Part shown: positions 25,648 to 35,937 of the stretch, in pieces | How the letters are laid out: each line of letters begins with the position of its first letter | Position numbering within the stretch: the first letter of the stretch is position 1 | NCBI GenBank assembly: GCA_018699955.1 | Contig: JABISG010000037.1 | Location: 1-43,543, forward strand | Direction of reading: 5' to 3' | Source: Planctomycetaceae bacterium | GTDB taxonomy: Bacteria > Planctomycetota > Planctomycetia > Planctomycetales > Planctomycetaceae | Length of the DNA stretch: 43,543 bases | Notes under the pieces: model-generated | What the model was told of the DNA's origin: nothing | What the model saw: only the letters and a program-made list of their open reading frames with translations | Database searches by the model: none | Made by a program: the position numbers and the translations under genes

Positions 25648-28236
25648 TTAATTTGCTTCGGCCAACGCCGGCTCACTCCTTGTGCGGTAGAGAAACGCGT
25701 CGGACGCGAGCAGCGATGTGAGCAGCGCTTTCATGCTGCCGCCGCCGTCTTTGTAGGCGCGATACGCTTCCTGTAGAACGGGCGCATCGTTGAGGGTTTC
25801 GTTGCGGCCCATCCAGAATCGAAAGGCATGCCGAACGAAGACCTGCTCGGCGCGTTTGCTTTCCGCGAGCTTCTGAATCATTTCGATGGCGTTGGCAACT
25901 TTGCCGTCGAGCGTGGGATCACCGGAATCAATGATCTCGCCCGTGGTATCGACCGGTTTGTCGAGTTCAGTTTCCCGATACAGGCCCGCGTGATTGTACA
26001 TCTCAAACGGCAGACCAAGTGGATCCATTTTTTTGTGGCAGTTCCGGCAATAGGCTTCCCTTGTGACCCGCATGCGATGACGCAGGGTATTGTTTGGCTC
26101 ATCCGGCAACATCGCATCCACGGTGATGGGTACATCGGGAATGCCGCCGCCCAGCAGTCGTTCGCGAATCCATCGGCCCCGCAGGATTGCGTGATTGTCC
26201 ATGGCATCGGAGTGTGAAACGAGCCAACTCGGATGCGTCAAAATGCCCAGGCGTTGGCCTTTGGGTGCCGTGGCCAAAATTCGATCCGGTCTCATGGACC
26301 CGTTGCCGAAGCTGCGATGACTCACGCGGGCGTAGATTTTCGGCCCCGACAGCTTTGCCTGGGCAACGTTGTGATTTTCGTTCGTCCGTCTCCTCTTCTT
26401 CGCCCCCATTGCCTTCTTCTTAACGGCCGCGAGTGATTTCTTCTTTCGGTCTAGCGCCCGTTGCGTCCGCTCTTCTCCCGGGTTCGCCTTCAACTTATTT
26501 TCAAGCTCGGCAACCGCTTTCTCCGCTGTCACAAGTTCAGCCGCAACTTTCTTCGCTGCCTCCTTCTGCGCTATTCTTGCAGCGGCGACGGATGCCTGTC
26601 TCTCTTTCGGGGTGTTCTTCCTGCCAAAATAGACGTTGTCTGTCCTGGTGGCGACAACCTTGTCGGTCGTCAGCAACTGCTTGAACACATCCTTGTCATC
26701 CTGCAGGATGAGTTCAATCAGGCGATCGGTGCTCGCAGTCGCATCGAACATGGCACGATAGTGGGACGTTCCCCGCGTGCTCACTCCGGTATCTGCCAGC
26801 GCCTTGTTGTCTTTGCAGATGTAACCGCCCCGGTCATAGTCGAAGTAATCGCGGAAGAATCGCAGGATGCGCGGCTTTCGGATGCTGTCGTCGGCCAGCA
26901 TCCGTTCGACTTCACGCTTCACGTCTTCCCGACTTCGCATCCGCCCTTTCACGATGGCCTTCCGCAGTTCTTCGTCCGGCTTGATGTATCGCAGTGCGTG
27001 ATTGACCGCGAGCCCCAGTTCCCAGTCCTGCAGCAACACGCGGCCATGGCGATCTGGTTTGCCGTTCTCAGCCAGTTCCGTTCGGAAGAGCGCGTCCCGA
27101 TCGAGAAAGAGTGATGACAGTCCCAGGACCGCGCCGTCTTCCTTGCCGAGTTTCTCGACGGATTGTTTGACGATCGCGAGGTAGGCGTCTGATTCGTCCT
27201 GCCTCGGCGGTCGGAAGGTCAGCGATTCGAAGAGATTGTCCACCGCAGCACGCAGTCGCTCGTCGGTGACGCCCTCGTCCTTCATGAGGTCATAGATCGG
27301 CGTCAGCGGACGCACAATCTTTGTGCTGTAGACCAGGGCAGTCGGCAAGCCGCGAATATCACCTATCATTTCGTAGGAGTTGGGGTCGTCGGTGATCTGT
27401 TCCGGGTTGGCGATGCTCAGCGGTCCGTAGGCCATGTAGCGAATGATGTCATCGGCAACACCCATGATCTGTGTCGCTTCTGCGCTGTTGACCGTGTAGA
27501 AGTCGGGGTAGTTTTCCAGCCCGTGATCGCGGGCCGACGACAGAATGGCGGGCATACTCTTGACCGATGTGGCGTAGGCAACCGTCCCGCCCTGCCATTT
27601 GATGATGCGATCGGTGCCGAAGTAGAGCTTGAGTTCCCCGCCGTGATTGGTGGGAACGACATCGCCATACGTTCGCAGCCCCGGCCTTTTTGGATCGAAC
27701 TGCGGCTCGGTGTTGATTAATTCGTTCAGGCGCGTGATGTGTTCCTGCGGGGTCACGCGCCAGATGCGCGACGGCGACGACGTTGGCGCAAGTTTGATGC
27801 CAGCAGGCAGCGGGCCGAAGAGCAGGTCGTGATCGACGTAGTTGCCCTTGGTCGGATCAAGGTGGGCTTTGAACCCGCCCTTGTCGCGCATGACTCGTGT
27901 CAGCTCACCAACGATCCAGTCTGAAAACTGCAGCCGTTCGACGACCTTGGGCTGCTCCGCATCTTCAGGCGGCATCTCCTTCAAGGTGACCTGCGCCCAC
28001 ACTGCCTTCCAGGCGCCGGAATTGACTTCATCGACCGGCCCAAGGTCGTCGAGCGAGAGATTGCCCTCGGCATCCGCCACACCATGACAGTCCAGGCAGT
28101 AGTTGGCGAGAAACGACTTCGCAAAACTGCCGTAGTCCTTGTCGGACTTCTGGCCGGGCGTGTAAGTCTCGGCACTTGCTACGGACAGCAAACCCCACGA
28201 GAGCAAGACTGCCCCAACAAGACCGACCTTTTTCAT
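25648..28236 (-). CDS. Exported cytochrome-domain protein with DUF1592/DUF1588/DUF1585 and a coiled-coil insert
   Basis: 862 aa with a signal peptide ([16 protein letters not shown]). A single-heme PSD1-type domain comes first (CLDCH, 47-51; MPPEDAEQP distal loop). DUF1592 follows ([24 protein letters not shown]), then the DUF1588/1585 block ([50 protein letters not shown]); its CRNCH is a second possible heme site. Between them, about residues 541-627, sits an Ala/Lys-rich coiled coil ([20 protein letters not shown] ... [12 protein letters not shown]) unlike the rest. The function of the family is unknown; it is almost always paired with DUF1552 or DUF1501. The ATG overlaps the DUF1552 stop (ATGA), so translation is coupled. 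Confidence 0.92.
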   Translation of the reverse strand: MKKVGLVGAVLLSWGLLSVASAETYTPGQKSDKDYGSFAKSFLANYCLDCHGVADAEGNLSLDDLGPVDEVNSGAWKAVWAQVTLKEMPPEDAEQPKVVERLQFSDWIVGELTRVMRDKGGFKAHLDPTKGNYVDHDLLFGPLPAGIKLAPTSSPSRIWRVTPQEHITRLNELINTEPQFDPKRPGLRTYGDVVPTNHGGELKLYFGTDRIIKWQGGTVAYATSVKSMPAILSSARDHGLENYPDFYTVNSAEATQIMGVADDIIRYMAYGPLSIANPEQITDDPNSYEMIGDIRGLPTALVYSTKIVRPLTPIYDLMKDEGVTDERLRAAVDNLFESLTFRPPRQDESDAYLAIVKQSVEKLGKEDGAVLGLSSLFLDRDALFRTELAENGKPDRHGRVLLQDWELGLAVNHALRYIKPDEELRKAIVKGRMRSREDVKREVERMLADDSIRKPRILRFFRDYFDYDRGGYICKDNKALADTGVSTRGTSHYRAMFDATASTDRLIELILQDDKDVFKQLLTTDKVVATRTDNVYFGRKNTPKERQASVAAARIAQKEAAKKVAAELVTAEKAVAELENKLKANPGEERTQRALDRKKKSLAAVKKKAMGAKKRRRTNENHNVAQAKLSGPKIYARVSHRSFGNGSMRPDRILATAPKGQRLGILTHPSWLVSHSDAMDNHAILRGRWIRERLLGGGIPDVPITVDAMLPDEPNNTLRHRMRVTREAYCRNCHKKMDPLGLPFEMYNHAGLYRETELDKPVDTTGEIIDSGDPTLDGKVANAIEMIQKLAESKRAEQVFVRHAFRFWMGRNETLNDAPVLQEAYRAYKDGGGSMKALLTSLLASDAFLYRTRSEPALAEAN

Positions 28237-29552
28237 GCCAGCACTTCCTTCAGAGGACCGGTACTGGCGTCAAATTTCTTGGCCAGTTTTTCGTTCATGT
28301 TGAAGCGATCAACGTTCTGCCCGGCGGCTCGCAACAGCGACGTAAACAATGCGTTGATGGGGCGCCGGCCGTCCAGTTGCGTGAAGCAACCGGTCTTGAA
28401 GATCCCTCCGCAATCGCCCAGCAGCATCACTGGCCAGTTGGCACCGTTGGTGTGCTGTTTGTCTGCGTTGTTGCTGGTGTAGACGATCAGCGTGTTATCC
28501 ATCATGGTGCCACTGCCTTCGGGCACTTTCTCCAGCGCTTCCATAATCCTCACCAGCATACGGCTGTTGTACTGGCGGATCTTGATCCAGATCGGATTGT
28601 CGGGCTGCTTCATGTGTCCAAGGTTGTGTCCCTGTTGCTCGACGCCCAGTCCCTTCCATGCACCGAAGATCTCGCCACGCCCCGAACCGATGGTCAGCGT
28701 ATTGGTGATTCCCGACTTGAGCGCCGAGATGCCGAGGTCAAGCAGAACGTCGTGCCAGTCGGTTTCGAATTTCGGCTTGCTGTATCGTTCATCGACTTTG
28801 GGAGCGAACTTGCGCAAGTGGCCGGCAACCGTGTTGAGGCGATCGCGTAGACCGTTGACATTCTTGAAGCCTTGGACGTATTGACCATAGCGCTGTTGGG
28901 ACGCGGCCGGAAGTGATCGGCCCTTTTTTGCGGCCAGCATTTCGATCTGATTTAACAGATTCGATCGGGCATCGTGTTGGAGGCGAATGTCGCCCGTGGA
29001 GATGCCGCCATACAGCATCTGATAAAGATGATTCGGATTCGAATGCATGAAGATCGGCTGACCGGCACCGCTTGCCGACAGTGTCGCGATTGTGGGCTTG
29101 GTCGTCATGTTCTCGATGGAGTCCATGCCGATGCACAGATGAGGCAGCAGCGTCTGCGGCAGGACCTTGCTGATTTCATAATCGATGGTCGATGCACTGG
29201 GCGGAACTCCGTCACTACCACGATAGCCACCGAGCGCGCCGAAGAAGGCGCTGTGAGAGGGGCTGGTGTGCATCCCATGCAGGCCGCTGATGATGTGCAG
29301 TTGTTCCTTATAGGGTTCGAGTGCCTCGATCGGCTCGGGAAGTTTGGCTTTCGCCAGCGAGCCGCTGCTGTTCATCCCCTCCGGAATACAGGTCGCCGGA
29401 TCGAAGCCCTGATTCTGCATGAAGAAGATGATTCGCTTTGGCGTCCCACCGCTGGTGGGCGACGCCAGGAGACGTTCCGGAAGAAGCGAAGCACCAAATG
29501 CAGCACCGACGCCGGCCGCCATTCCCTGCAGCATGTTTCTACGACTGAGCAT
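28233..29552 (-). CDS. DUF1552 protein, probable Tat substrate
   Basis: 439 aa. The N-terminus [20 protein letters not shown] carries a twin-arginine motif followed by a hydrophobic stretch, so export in folded form is likely. Family landmarks include [75 protein letters not shown] and [12 protein letters not shown]. The fold is related to the alkaline phosphatase/DUF1501 superfamily, but no activity is established. The start at 29552 places the RR motif at the very N-terminus; an in-frame start at 29582 would add ten residues. It overlaps the DUF1592 gene by 4 bp, a near-universal partner in planctomycetes. Confidence 0.93.
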   Translation of the reverse strand: MLSRRNMLQGMAAGVGAAFGASLLPERLLASPTSGGTPKRIIFFMQNQGFDPATCIPEGMNSSGSLAKAKLPEPIEALEPYKEQLHIISGLHGMHTSPSHSAFFGALGGYRGSDGVPPSASTIDYEISKVLPQTLLPHLCIGMDSIENMTTKPTIATLSASGAGQPIFMHSNPNHLYQMLYGGISTGDIRLQHDARSNLLNQIEMLAAKKGRSLPAASQQRYGQYVQGFKNVNGLRDRLNTVAGHLRKFAPKVDERYSKPKFETDWHDVLLDLGISALKSGITNTLTIGSGRGEIFGAWKGLGVEQQGHNLGHMKQPDNPIWIKIRQYNSRMLVRIMEALEKVPEGSGTMMDNTLIVYTSNNADKQHTNGANWPVMLLGDCGGIFKTGCFTQLDGRRPINALFTSLLRAAGQNVDRFNMNEKLAKKFDASTGPLKEVLA

Positions 29553-29588
29553 GATCGATCTTTCGACGAGGTTGACGGACAATTGCCT

Positions 29589-29616
29589 CTTATATGTATT
29601 CGACAGGTTGGGTTAA
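29589..29616 (-). promoter_or_regulatory. Candidate sigma-70-type promoter of the DUF1552 operon
   Basis: On the minus strand TTAACC (29616-29611), a 16-bp spacer and TATAAG (29594-29589), 36 bp before the start codon at 29552. The -10 matches 5 of 6 and the -35 matches 4 of 6 consensus positions. Confidence 0.35.
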
Positions 29617-29790
29617 GATCCCTACAGAAATCGTTTTACCCTGCAACACGCTCCACAGCGGAAGGAGACCGTGGTTGGAAATATTGTGGAACTGGTAATG
29701 ATTTAGATGCTCGAAGCCGTGCAATTATTTTATCCGCCCCGGGCGATCGCCGCAACTGGCTTATTGGCAAAGCGTTACGCGTGGTACCTC

Positions 29791-29812
29791 AATCTCGCAA
29801 ATTCGCGAGATT
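29791..29812. promoter_or_regulatory. Perfect inverted repeat in the divergent intergenic region
   Basis: AATCTCGC-AAATTC-GCGAGATT, 8-bp arms with a 6-bp spacer, midway between the divergent DUF1552 and PQQ/methyltransferase genes. It could be an operator acting on both; no T-run follows, so it is not an intrinsic terminator. The rest of this ~440-bp gap shows no gene. Confidence 0.35.
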
Positions 29813-29996
29813 AACAGACTCACTGCGGACTGACACACCTTCTGCAGTTTGGCAGAGGCAATTCGCAATTTCGGCTGGATCGCCTGGCAGCAATCGGCCT
29901 CCGGAATGGGAAAAGTGCCAGGAACTCCCTTGATGGTTGTCCCCGACACGGCGGGCTACAATGGTGTGATTCTCTTGCCCCATCAGGATATTGACA

Positions 29997-32900
29997 ATGA
30001 TGAGATATTTCGTCGCTGCACTGGTGATATTCGGTTGTTTCAACACCGCATTGGCCATCGACTGGCCCACGTATCGCGCTGATGAAGCCCGGTCGGGATA
30101 CACATCCGAAGCGTTTCCAAACCAAGTGAAGCTGCGGTGGGTTCACCGCACGGTACACGCACCGCGGCCGGCTTGGTCGATGTCGCAGCGGATGCACTTC
30201 GATCAGGCATTTCAGCCGATCATTATTGGCGATGCGGTTCTGTTCGGGAGTTCCGCGGACGACACAGTCGTAGCGATCGATGCACGATCGGGACGCGTGA
30301 AGTGGACGTTTCTGACCGAAGGCCCCGTTCGGTTTGCTCCTGCCGGATGGCGGGATCGTGTCTTTGTTGCCAGCGACGACGGGTGGATGTATGCGCTGTC
30401 TCTCGACGATGGCCGACTGTTGTGGAAGCATCGCGGTGGACCGGACGATCGGAAGGTTTTGGGCAACGAACGTGTGATTTCTCATTGGCCGGCACGCGGC
30501 GGACCGGTGGTCGATGGCGACACGGTATATTTCGCGGCCGGCATCTGGCCCAGCGACGGCGTCTTTTTGCATGCGTTGGATGCCGAATCCGGCAGCTTGA
30601 AATGGACGAACGATCGCACCGGCGGTCTGGAGATGAATCAGCCGCACGGCGGAGCACGAGCCAAGAGCGGTGTCTCCGCACAAGGATATCTGCTGGCCGA
30701 CGACGCACGGCTGTTCGTCCCGACCGGACGGGCCGTCCCTGCGGCTTTCAATCGCACGGACGGCAAACTGCTCTACTACCATTTGCAACAGAATCAACAA
30801 CGGGGCGGATCGCGAGCGATGCTCGGCGACCGATTCTTGTTCAATTCGGGCTGTCTCTTCGAGGCAAAGACCGGCGAACTGGCGTCTCAGATCGGACTGG
30901 GTTCCATCGCCAGGACACCCAACGGAATCGTACGCGCGGAAGGCCGATCGCTGGCCGAGTATCGTTGGAAGAACGAAGAGCGCCGCGACCGAAAAGGGAA
31001 ACTCGTTTCGGTGCGTTTGCCGGAAAAGGTTCGGTTGGTCCGTTGCGAACGCGATGTGCTGGACTTCATCATCACCGGAAGCGACGCGGTCTGCGGCGAA
31101 GATGGCCGAGTGTGCGCGATCGACTACACGAGACAGCGAAACACGTGGTGGTCCCACAAAGTCGATGGCCGCGCGCTTGGTCTGGCCTACGGTAACGGCA
31201 GGCTGATTGTCAGCACCGACCGCGGCTCGGTTTATTGCTTCGACGGCAATCCAGACGCACAACCATCAGTGCCGACACCGGATCGCGCTGCTTCAGCGAG
31301 TCCGCGCACGGGAGTTGACTACGCCAAAGCTGCTGCCGAAATCGTCCGTTACCGAGGGCTTTTGTGTGGACCTTGGCAGCGGAACGGGCGAACTTGCGCT
31401 GGAATTGGCGAAACGGACGAAGTTGCAGATCTACGCGATTGAATCGGACGAAAAACTCGTCGCTGCCGCACGCCGCCGGATTGGCAAGACCGGACTTTAC
31501 GGCACACGAATCGTCGTGCATCGCGCCGACCCCGATAGCAGTCACTTCCCGAAACAGTTTGCCAATCTTGTCGTGTCGGAAAATTCACTGACAGCGGTCG
31601 TCGATTCGCCGAGGAAGAACGAGTTGCGACGGCTGCAGCGCCCGTACGGTGGAAAGACTTGTATCGGACGTCCGGGGGAAATGACGGTTGATGTTCGCGG
31701 CGAATTGGAAGGCGCGGGTAGTTGGACGCATCAGAACGCTGACCCGGCCAACACAATTTGTTCGACGGATCGGCTCGTCAAAGGTCCGCTTGAAATGTTC
31801 TGGTTTCGCGACGTCGATTTCGAGCTTCCCAATCGGCACGGCCAAGCTCCCGCTCCGCTGTTCCATCGAGGCGTCATGATCGTCGGTGGTGTGGACGGGC
31901 TGTGCGCACTCGACGCGTACAATGGCCGAACGTTGTGGACGTTTGAACTCAAAGACAACCTACGAGACTACGACGGCATCCATCACGATGTCGGTGTGGG
32001 AGAAACCGGCAGTAATTTCTGCATCGGCGACGATAGCGTGTTCGTAAGAAGCGGCGATCATTGCATCCGCATCGAGCTGACAACCGGCAAGCAACTTGCC
32101 GAGTACAAGACGCCCGTGTCCGACGACGCGAAGAACCGTGACTGGGGATATCTGGCATACAGCGACCAAACGGTTTTCGGCACCGTGGCCAACGAGCGGC
32201 ACAAGGTCAGCCCCCGGTACCGACTCAGCAAACTTTCTACGGAATCTGTGTCACTGTTTGCGGTCGATATCAAGACCGGAAAGATCAAGTGGCAGTATCG
32301 GCCAAAGCACTCGATCCGCAATAACACCCTTGCGATCGGTCGCGGTCATGTGTTTCTGATTGACCGCCCGCTCGTCGGAGCCGATCACATCACCAATCCG
32401 CGTCGCGATGGCAAACATCAACCGGTGTTGAAGCCGGAAGAACAGCCTGCCGGTGTCCTCGTTGCGTTGGACGTCGCAACTGGAAAACTTCGCTGGAAAC
32501 GGTCCGACGACATTTTCGGCACGCAGCTGGCGGTGAGCGAGCAGCATGGCGTCGTGCTGATGAATTATCAGGCGGTGCGACACAGGTTCTTTAAGCTACC
32601 CTCCGAGATCGGCAGTCGCATTGCGGCTGTCGATGCTGCGACCGGCAAGCGTTTGTGGAACGCGAAGGCGGACTACAAGACCCGGCCGCTTATCAACGAC
32701 AACGTCGTCTACGCACAAGGCGGAGCATGGGACTTGAAATCGGGCAAGCCGATGCCCTTTGAATTGAACCGTTCTTACGGTTGCGGTCAGATCTCGGCAA
32801 GCGCCAATCTGATGCTCTTCCGCAGCGGTACGCTGGGCTACCTGGATCTGTCTCGTAAAGCCGGCACCGAAAACTACGGTGGCATCCGCACGAGTTGCTG

Positions 32901-33009
32901 GATCAACGCGATCCCCGCAGGCGGTTTGGTCCTGGTTCCTGACGGCTCGACCAAATGCCGCTGCAGCTACCAGATGCAGGCCTGGTTCGCATTGCGGGAA
33001 CGTGAATGA
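29997..33009 (+). pseudogene. Large PQQ-type propeller with embedded methyltransferase domain, one frame break
   Basis: Two overlapping frames make one ~1000-aa protein. Frame 1 starts at ATG 29997 (AGGA upstream) with signal peptide RYFVAALVIFGCFNTALA and propeller blades (WPTYRADEARSGYTSE, AIDARSGRVKWTFLTEG, MYALSLDDGRLLWKHRGGPD). It loses register after YAKAAAEIVR near 31349. One base further on, the next frame continues with VTEGFCVDLGSGTGELALEL, an SAM-binding motif I, and HQNADPANT, followed by more blades (CALDAYNGRTLWTFELKD, ALDVATGKLRWKRSDD) and stops at 33009. The propeller-methyltransferase-propeller order is, as I recall, a known planctomycete architecture, so the domains belong together; the break is a +1 (or -2) shift. 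Both halves otherwise look functional. The motif has GSGTG where active methyltransferases usually have GxGxG, so it is intact. Confidence 0.82.
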
Positions 33010-33046
33010 CGGAAGCTTTCCATTGGGATCGGTCCCTCTGATCCGT

Positions 33047-34606
33047 TCAATCTCGAAATGCAAAGCTATACAGTTCTGCGTTCTTCATGTGAAACCGTAA
33101 GCTGATCGGCTGGCCGGCCAATGATGAAAGATCGATCTTCTCTCCAAAAACGATCTCCGCACGGATGTCGTCGCCTGAAAACGGTGCCGAACGTGAAAAG
33201 TCTTTCAATGGCCGTCCCGCGGCGTCGCATAGTTCCACGACGATTGAACCTCCCTGTTTCGTAGCTGCGTTGAGCACCAGACGTTTTCCGGAAAATGTCA
33301 TTGAAATCGTCGTTAGCGTTCCTCCTTCGGCCGGCGAATCAATTGAAACAAAGCGATCAAGTTTCCATGTCACCAGTCCGATGCTGTTCGTGTATTTCGT
33401 CCCGCGTCCGGGGTGCAAATCGGGACGATACAATGCCGGCGTTCCATGCGTGTAATTCGCACCGCCGTAGTAGAGCCATATTTCGTCACCGACTCGAATC
33501 GCATACGAGGCGGTTTGATGATAGGTGGCGTCCCAGGCGTTCAAATCTCCATGTGGAATCACCGGCGTGCGGAACGGACGTTCCCAATTCACGAGGTCGC
33601 GGGAGACGGCCAGCTGAACCTCCTGCGGCCCTTCCTGGTTGCCGTAACGTGCATCGTTATTGACCGTCAAAACCCAAGGAAAGCCGATCGTACAGCTTTC
33701 GGCGGAATAGGCACCGATCCCGTAAAACTCCGTCCGCATCAATTTCGGATTGTCCGGACGGTCGAGTGCCGGGCGAACCCTGTCCAGTCTCGCCATCGAT
33801 CCTGCATCGTCGCGAAGGTCGGTCTTCCAGGACAATACCGGATCAGACCAGTTCGTGAAATCCTTACTGGTGGTGGTGTAAAACAGTCGTCGCGTATGCC
33901 CCCGCCAAGGCGAAAAATGTTGTTTGGGAAACGCGACATACTGTTTCGTACGCGCATCCCAATACCCTGTTATCACGTCGCCGACGTCGCCATGAGGACC
34001 GGACGCAAAATGGGTGCCATGTTGTTTCCAGTTCAGTCCATCGGGCGAGAAAAAGGTACGGTAGCCAACCCCTTTCGCTGGGCGTTTTTCGTGCGTCCAG
34101 GCGATCATCTTGTAGCGACGCTGGGGATCGGGGTCGCTGGGGTCTTTCATCACCGAAGTGAGATAACCTTTGCCGCCGGCGATTTCCAGTGAATTGTGCG
34201 GTTTGCCGTTCAGTGAACGGCGAGGCCCAATCAGCGGTTTGTCCCAGTGAATACCGTCTTTACTCGTCGCGTAATTCGTACCGACATTATCGGCGGGAAA
34301 GTAACCTCCCTGCCCACAACTGCCGCCGTACCACATCTTGAAAATCTTTTCCTCTTCGTCGTAGAGGACACTGCCGAATAGCGAAATCCGCCAACCTTCC
34401 CACGGTTTGTCTGCTTTGACGAGCGGATTATTCGGATGCTTCTTGCCCTGATGCTGAGTCAACCAGACACGCTGAGAATCTCGCACCAACAGTTTATCGA
34501 TAAACAGTTGAGCCTTATTCCCCACATTGAAAGGAGAATCGGCCGCTTGCAGAAATGTCGGCACCGTCACCACGAACAGTGCCATCATTAAGAGGGGGCG
34601 TTTCAT
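33047..34606 (-). CDS. Exported GH32/GH43-like five-bladed propeller protein
   Basis: 519 aa with a signal peptide (LLMMALFVVTVPTFLQA). The repeats have the glycosidase-clan pattern in which short WxxW/Y blades alternate with reports of a value: KIFKMWYGGSC, YATSKDGIHWDKPLI, TFFSPDGLNWKQHG, YTTTSKDFTNWSDPV, AVSRDLVNWERPF and IWLYYGGANYTHG. A C-terminal beta-sandwich of about 100 residues follows (LTTISMTFSGKRLVLNA ...). Family members are found widely in planctomycetes beside sialidase-like genes; the substrate is unknown and I cannot identify the catalytic acids with confidence. It is convergent with the PQQ/methyltransferase gene (37-bp gap) and divergent from the next propeller gene, sharing a 227-bp regulatory region. 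Confidence 0.85.
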   Translation of the reverse strand: MKRPLLMMALFVVTVPTFLQAADSPFNVGNKAQLFIDKLLVRDSQRVWLTQHQGKKHPNNPLVKADKPWEGWRISLFGSVLYDEEEKIFKMWYGGSCGQGGYFPADNVGTNYATSKDGIHWDKPLIGPRRSLNGKPHNSLEIAGGKGYLTSVMKDPSDPDPQRRYKMIAWTHEKRPAKGVGYRTFFSPDGLNWKQHGTHFASGPHGDVGDVITGYWDARTKQYVAFPKQHFSPWRGHTRRLFYTTTSKDFTNWSDPVLSWKTDLRDDAGSMARLDRVRPALDRPDNPKLMRTEFYGIGAYSAESCTIGFPWVLTVNNDARYGNQEGPQEVQLAVSRDLVNWERPFRTPVIPHGDLNAWDATYHQTASYAIRVGDEIWLYYGGANYTHGTPALYRPDLHPGRGTKYTNSIGLVTWKLDRFVSIDSPAEGGTLTTISMTFSGKRLVLNAATKQGGSIVVELCDAAGRPLKDFSRSAPFSGDDIRAEIVFGEKIDLSSLAGQPISLRFHMKNAELYSFAFRD

Positions 34607-34833
34607 CGAAGGTCCCGTCGGATGCGATTCGGTTGTCGAGCGTTTTCTCTCTTATAACATGCAGCGTACCTTGCTTCACCCATGTGCCATTGACGCGCCC
34701 TGATCGAGCATCTTGTATCGTGTTCGACATTGATGAACAACCACAGTACGCTTGATGGGATCGTTCGATTAACAAAGAAGATCTCGGCGCGTCACGGATC
34801 GCATTGGAAGACCTGAAACGGTGAGGAGCAACG

Positions 34834-35901
34834 ATGATCGACCTGTTGCGGTCCGCATCCGCCTCACCGCTGGCACAGACGGTGCCGACCGATCCGGGAA
34901 CCACCTGGGTGAAAGATGAGCTGGCAGCGATTGATGCACCGCCTGATGGGGATACCGATCCTTCGCCCGAAGCAAAGTGGCCGACAAATGCCAAGCGAAC
35001 GGGCATGTACGGCGTGGTTGGGCCAAGAATCATCACTTTGCCCGATGGCCGCTACCGATTGTACTACACTCAAATCACGCCGCGCGCCGGCTTTCCCGCC
35101 GGTGCAAATGACTACGGGAATGCCTCGTCGCAAATTCTCAGCGCGATCTCGTCAGACGGTTCGACATGGACTCCCGAGCCGGGCGTGCGGCTAACGCCAC
35201 AAGCCGGAGGCGCGGGCGACTTTCGCGTCGTTTCCTCGGAAGTTGTTCCCACGTCTGACCAAAGCGGCAGACTGCGAATGTATTATGAATGCGCAGGTGG
35301 CCAGCAGGGAAAGCCGAACTCGATCCGTAGTGCAACGTCCGAAGACGGAGGACTGCTCTGGGCGCCGGAAACGGGAGTGAGGTTTGGAGCCGATGGAGGC
35401 TATTACTCGGCCCCCAGAATTCTCTTTTTGGATGAAGGTCGCTGCCGACTGTTTTGTTGTGAACGTGGCACGGGGATAATCAGCGCACTGTCGGATGATG
35501 GTGGCCTCACATTTCATCGAGAACCTGGTGTGCGTATCGCTCCAGGCCACTCTTACGATAGTCTCGTTGCTTTTGCTCCGGAGATCCTGCGGATTGAGGG
35601 CGTCGGTTTTCGCATGTATTACGCGGGATACAGCGCCGCGAATCGGGCCTTTGTTCTGGGTGCATTCTCTCAAGACGGCTTGCAATGGGAGAAACAGGCA
35701 GAGCCGATTGTCTCCCCCGGTACAGAACGATGGGACGCGGCGAAGTGTTCAGAAATGTGCGTCATCCGCCTGCCCGATCGCGACGGACAGGCGCCACGTT
35801 ACCGCATGTTCTATGAGGCGTGTGACGGAACGGCCCAAGATGAGCGCGGCGTCTGGCGCATCGCCGGCGCGACTTCCGCAGAGATGTTTCGGACCGGATA
35901 G
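34834..35901 (+). CDS. Cytoplasmic beta-propeller, GH43/sialidase-like
   Basis: 355 aa without a signal peptide. The blades repeat as (I/V)xxPDGRYRLYYTQ, AISSDGSTWTPEPGVRL, SGRLRMYYECAGG, SEDGGLLWAPETGVRF, CRLFCCERGTG, SDDGGLTFHREPGVRI, GFRMYYAGYSAANRAF and SQDGLQWEKQAEPI, giving about five blades. The pattern of 'YY' strands followed by S-x-DG-x-x-W is shared by GH32/43/130-type propellers. Its function is unknown. GAGGAG precedes the ATG at 34834. It is the first gene of a co-oriented series that runs to 40376. Confidence 0.82.
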   Translation: MIDLLRSASASPLAQTVPTDPGTTWVKDELAAIDAPPDGDTDPSPEAKWPTNAKRTGMYGVVGPRIITLPDGRYRLYYTQITPRAGFPAGANDYGNASSQILSAISSDGSTWTPEPGVRLTPQAGGAGDFRVVSSEVVPTSDQSGRLRMYYECAGGQQGKPNSIRSATSEDGGLLWAPETGVRFGADGGYYSAPRILFLDEGRCRLFCCERGTGIISALSDDGGLTFHREPGVRIAPGHSYDSLVAFAPEILRIEGVGFRMYYAGYSAANRAFVLGAFSQDGLQWEKQAEPIVSPGTERWDAAKCSEMCVIRLPDRDGQAPRYRMFYEACDGTAQDERGVWRIAGATSAEMFRTG

Positions 35902-35937
35902 GTTTTCAACAGTTGCAATTTGAAAGGGCGAACATCG

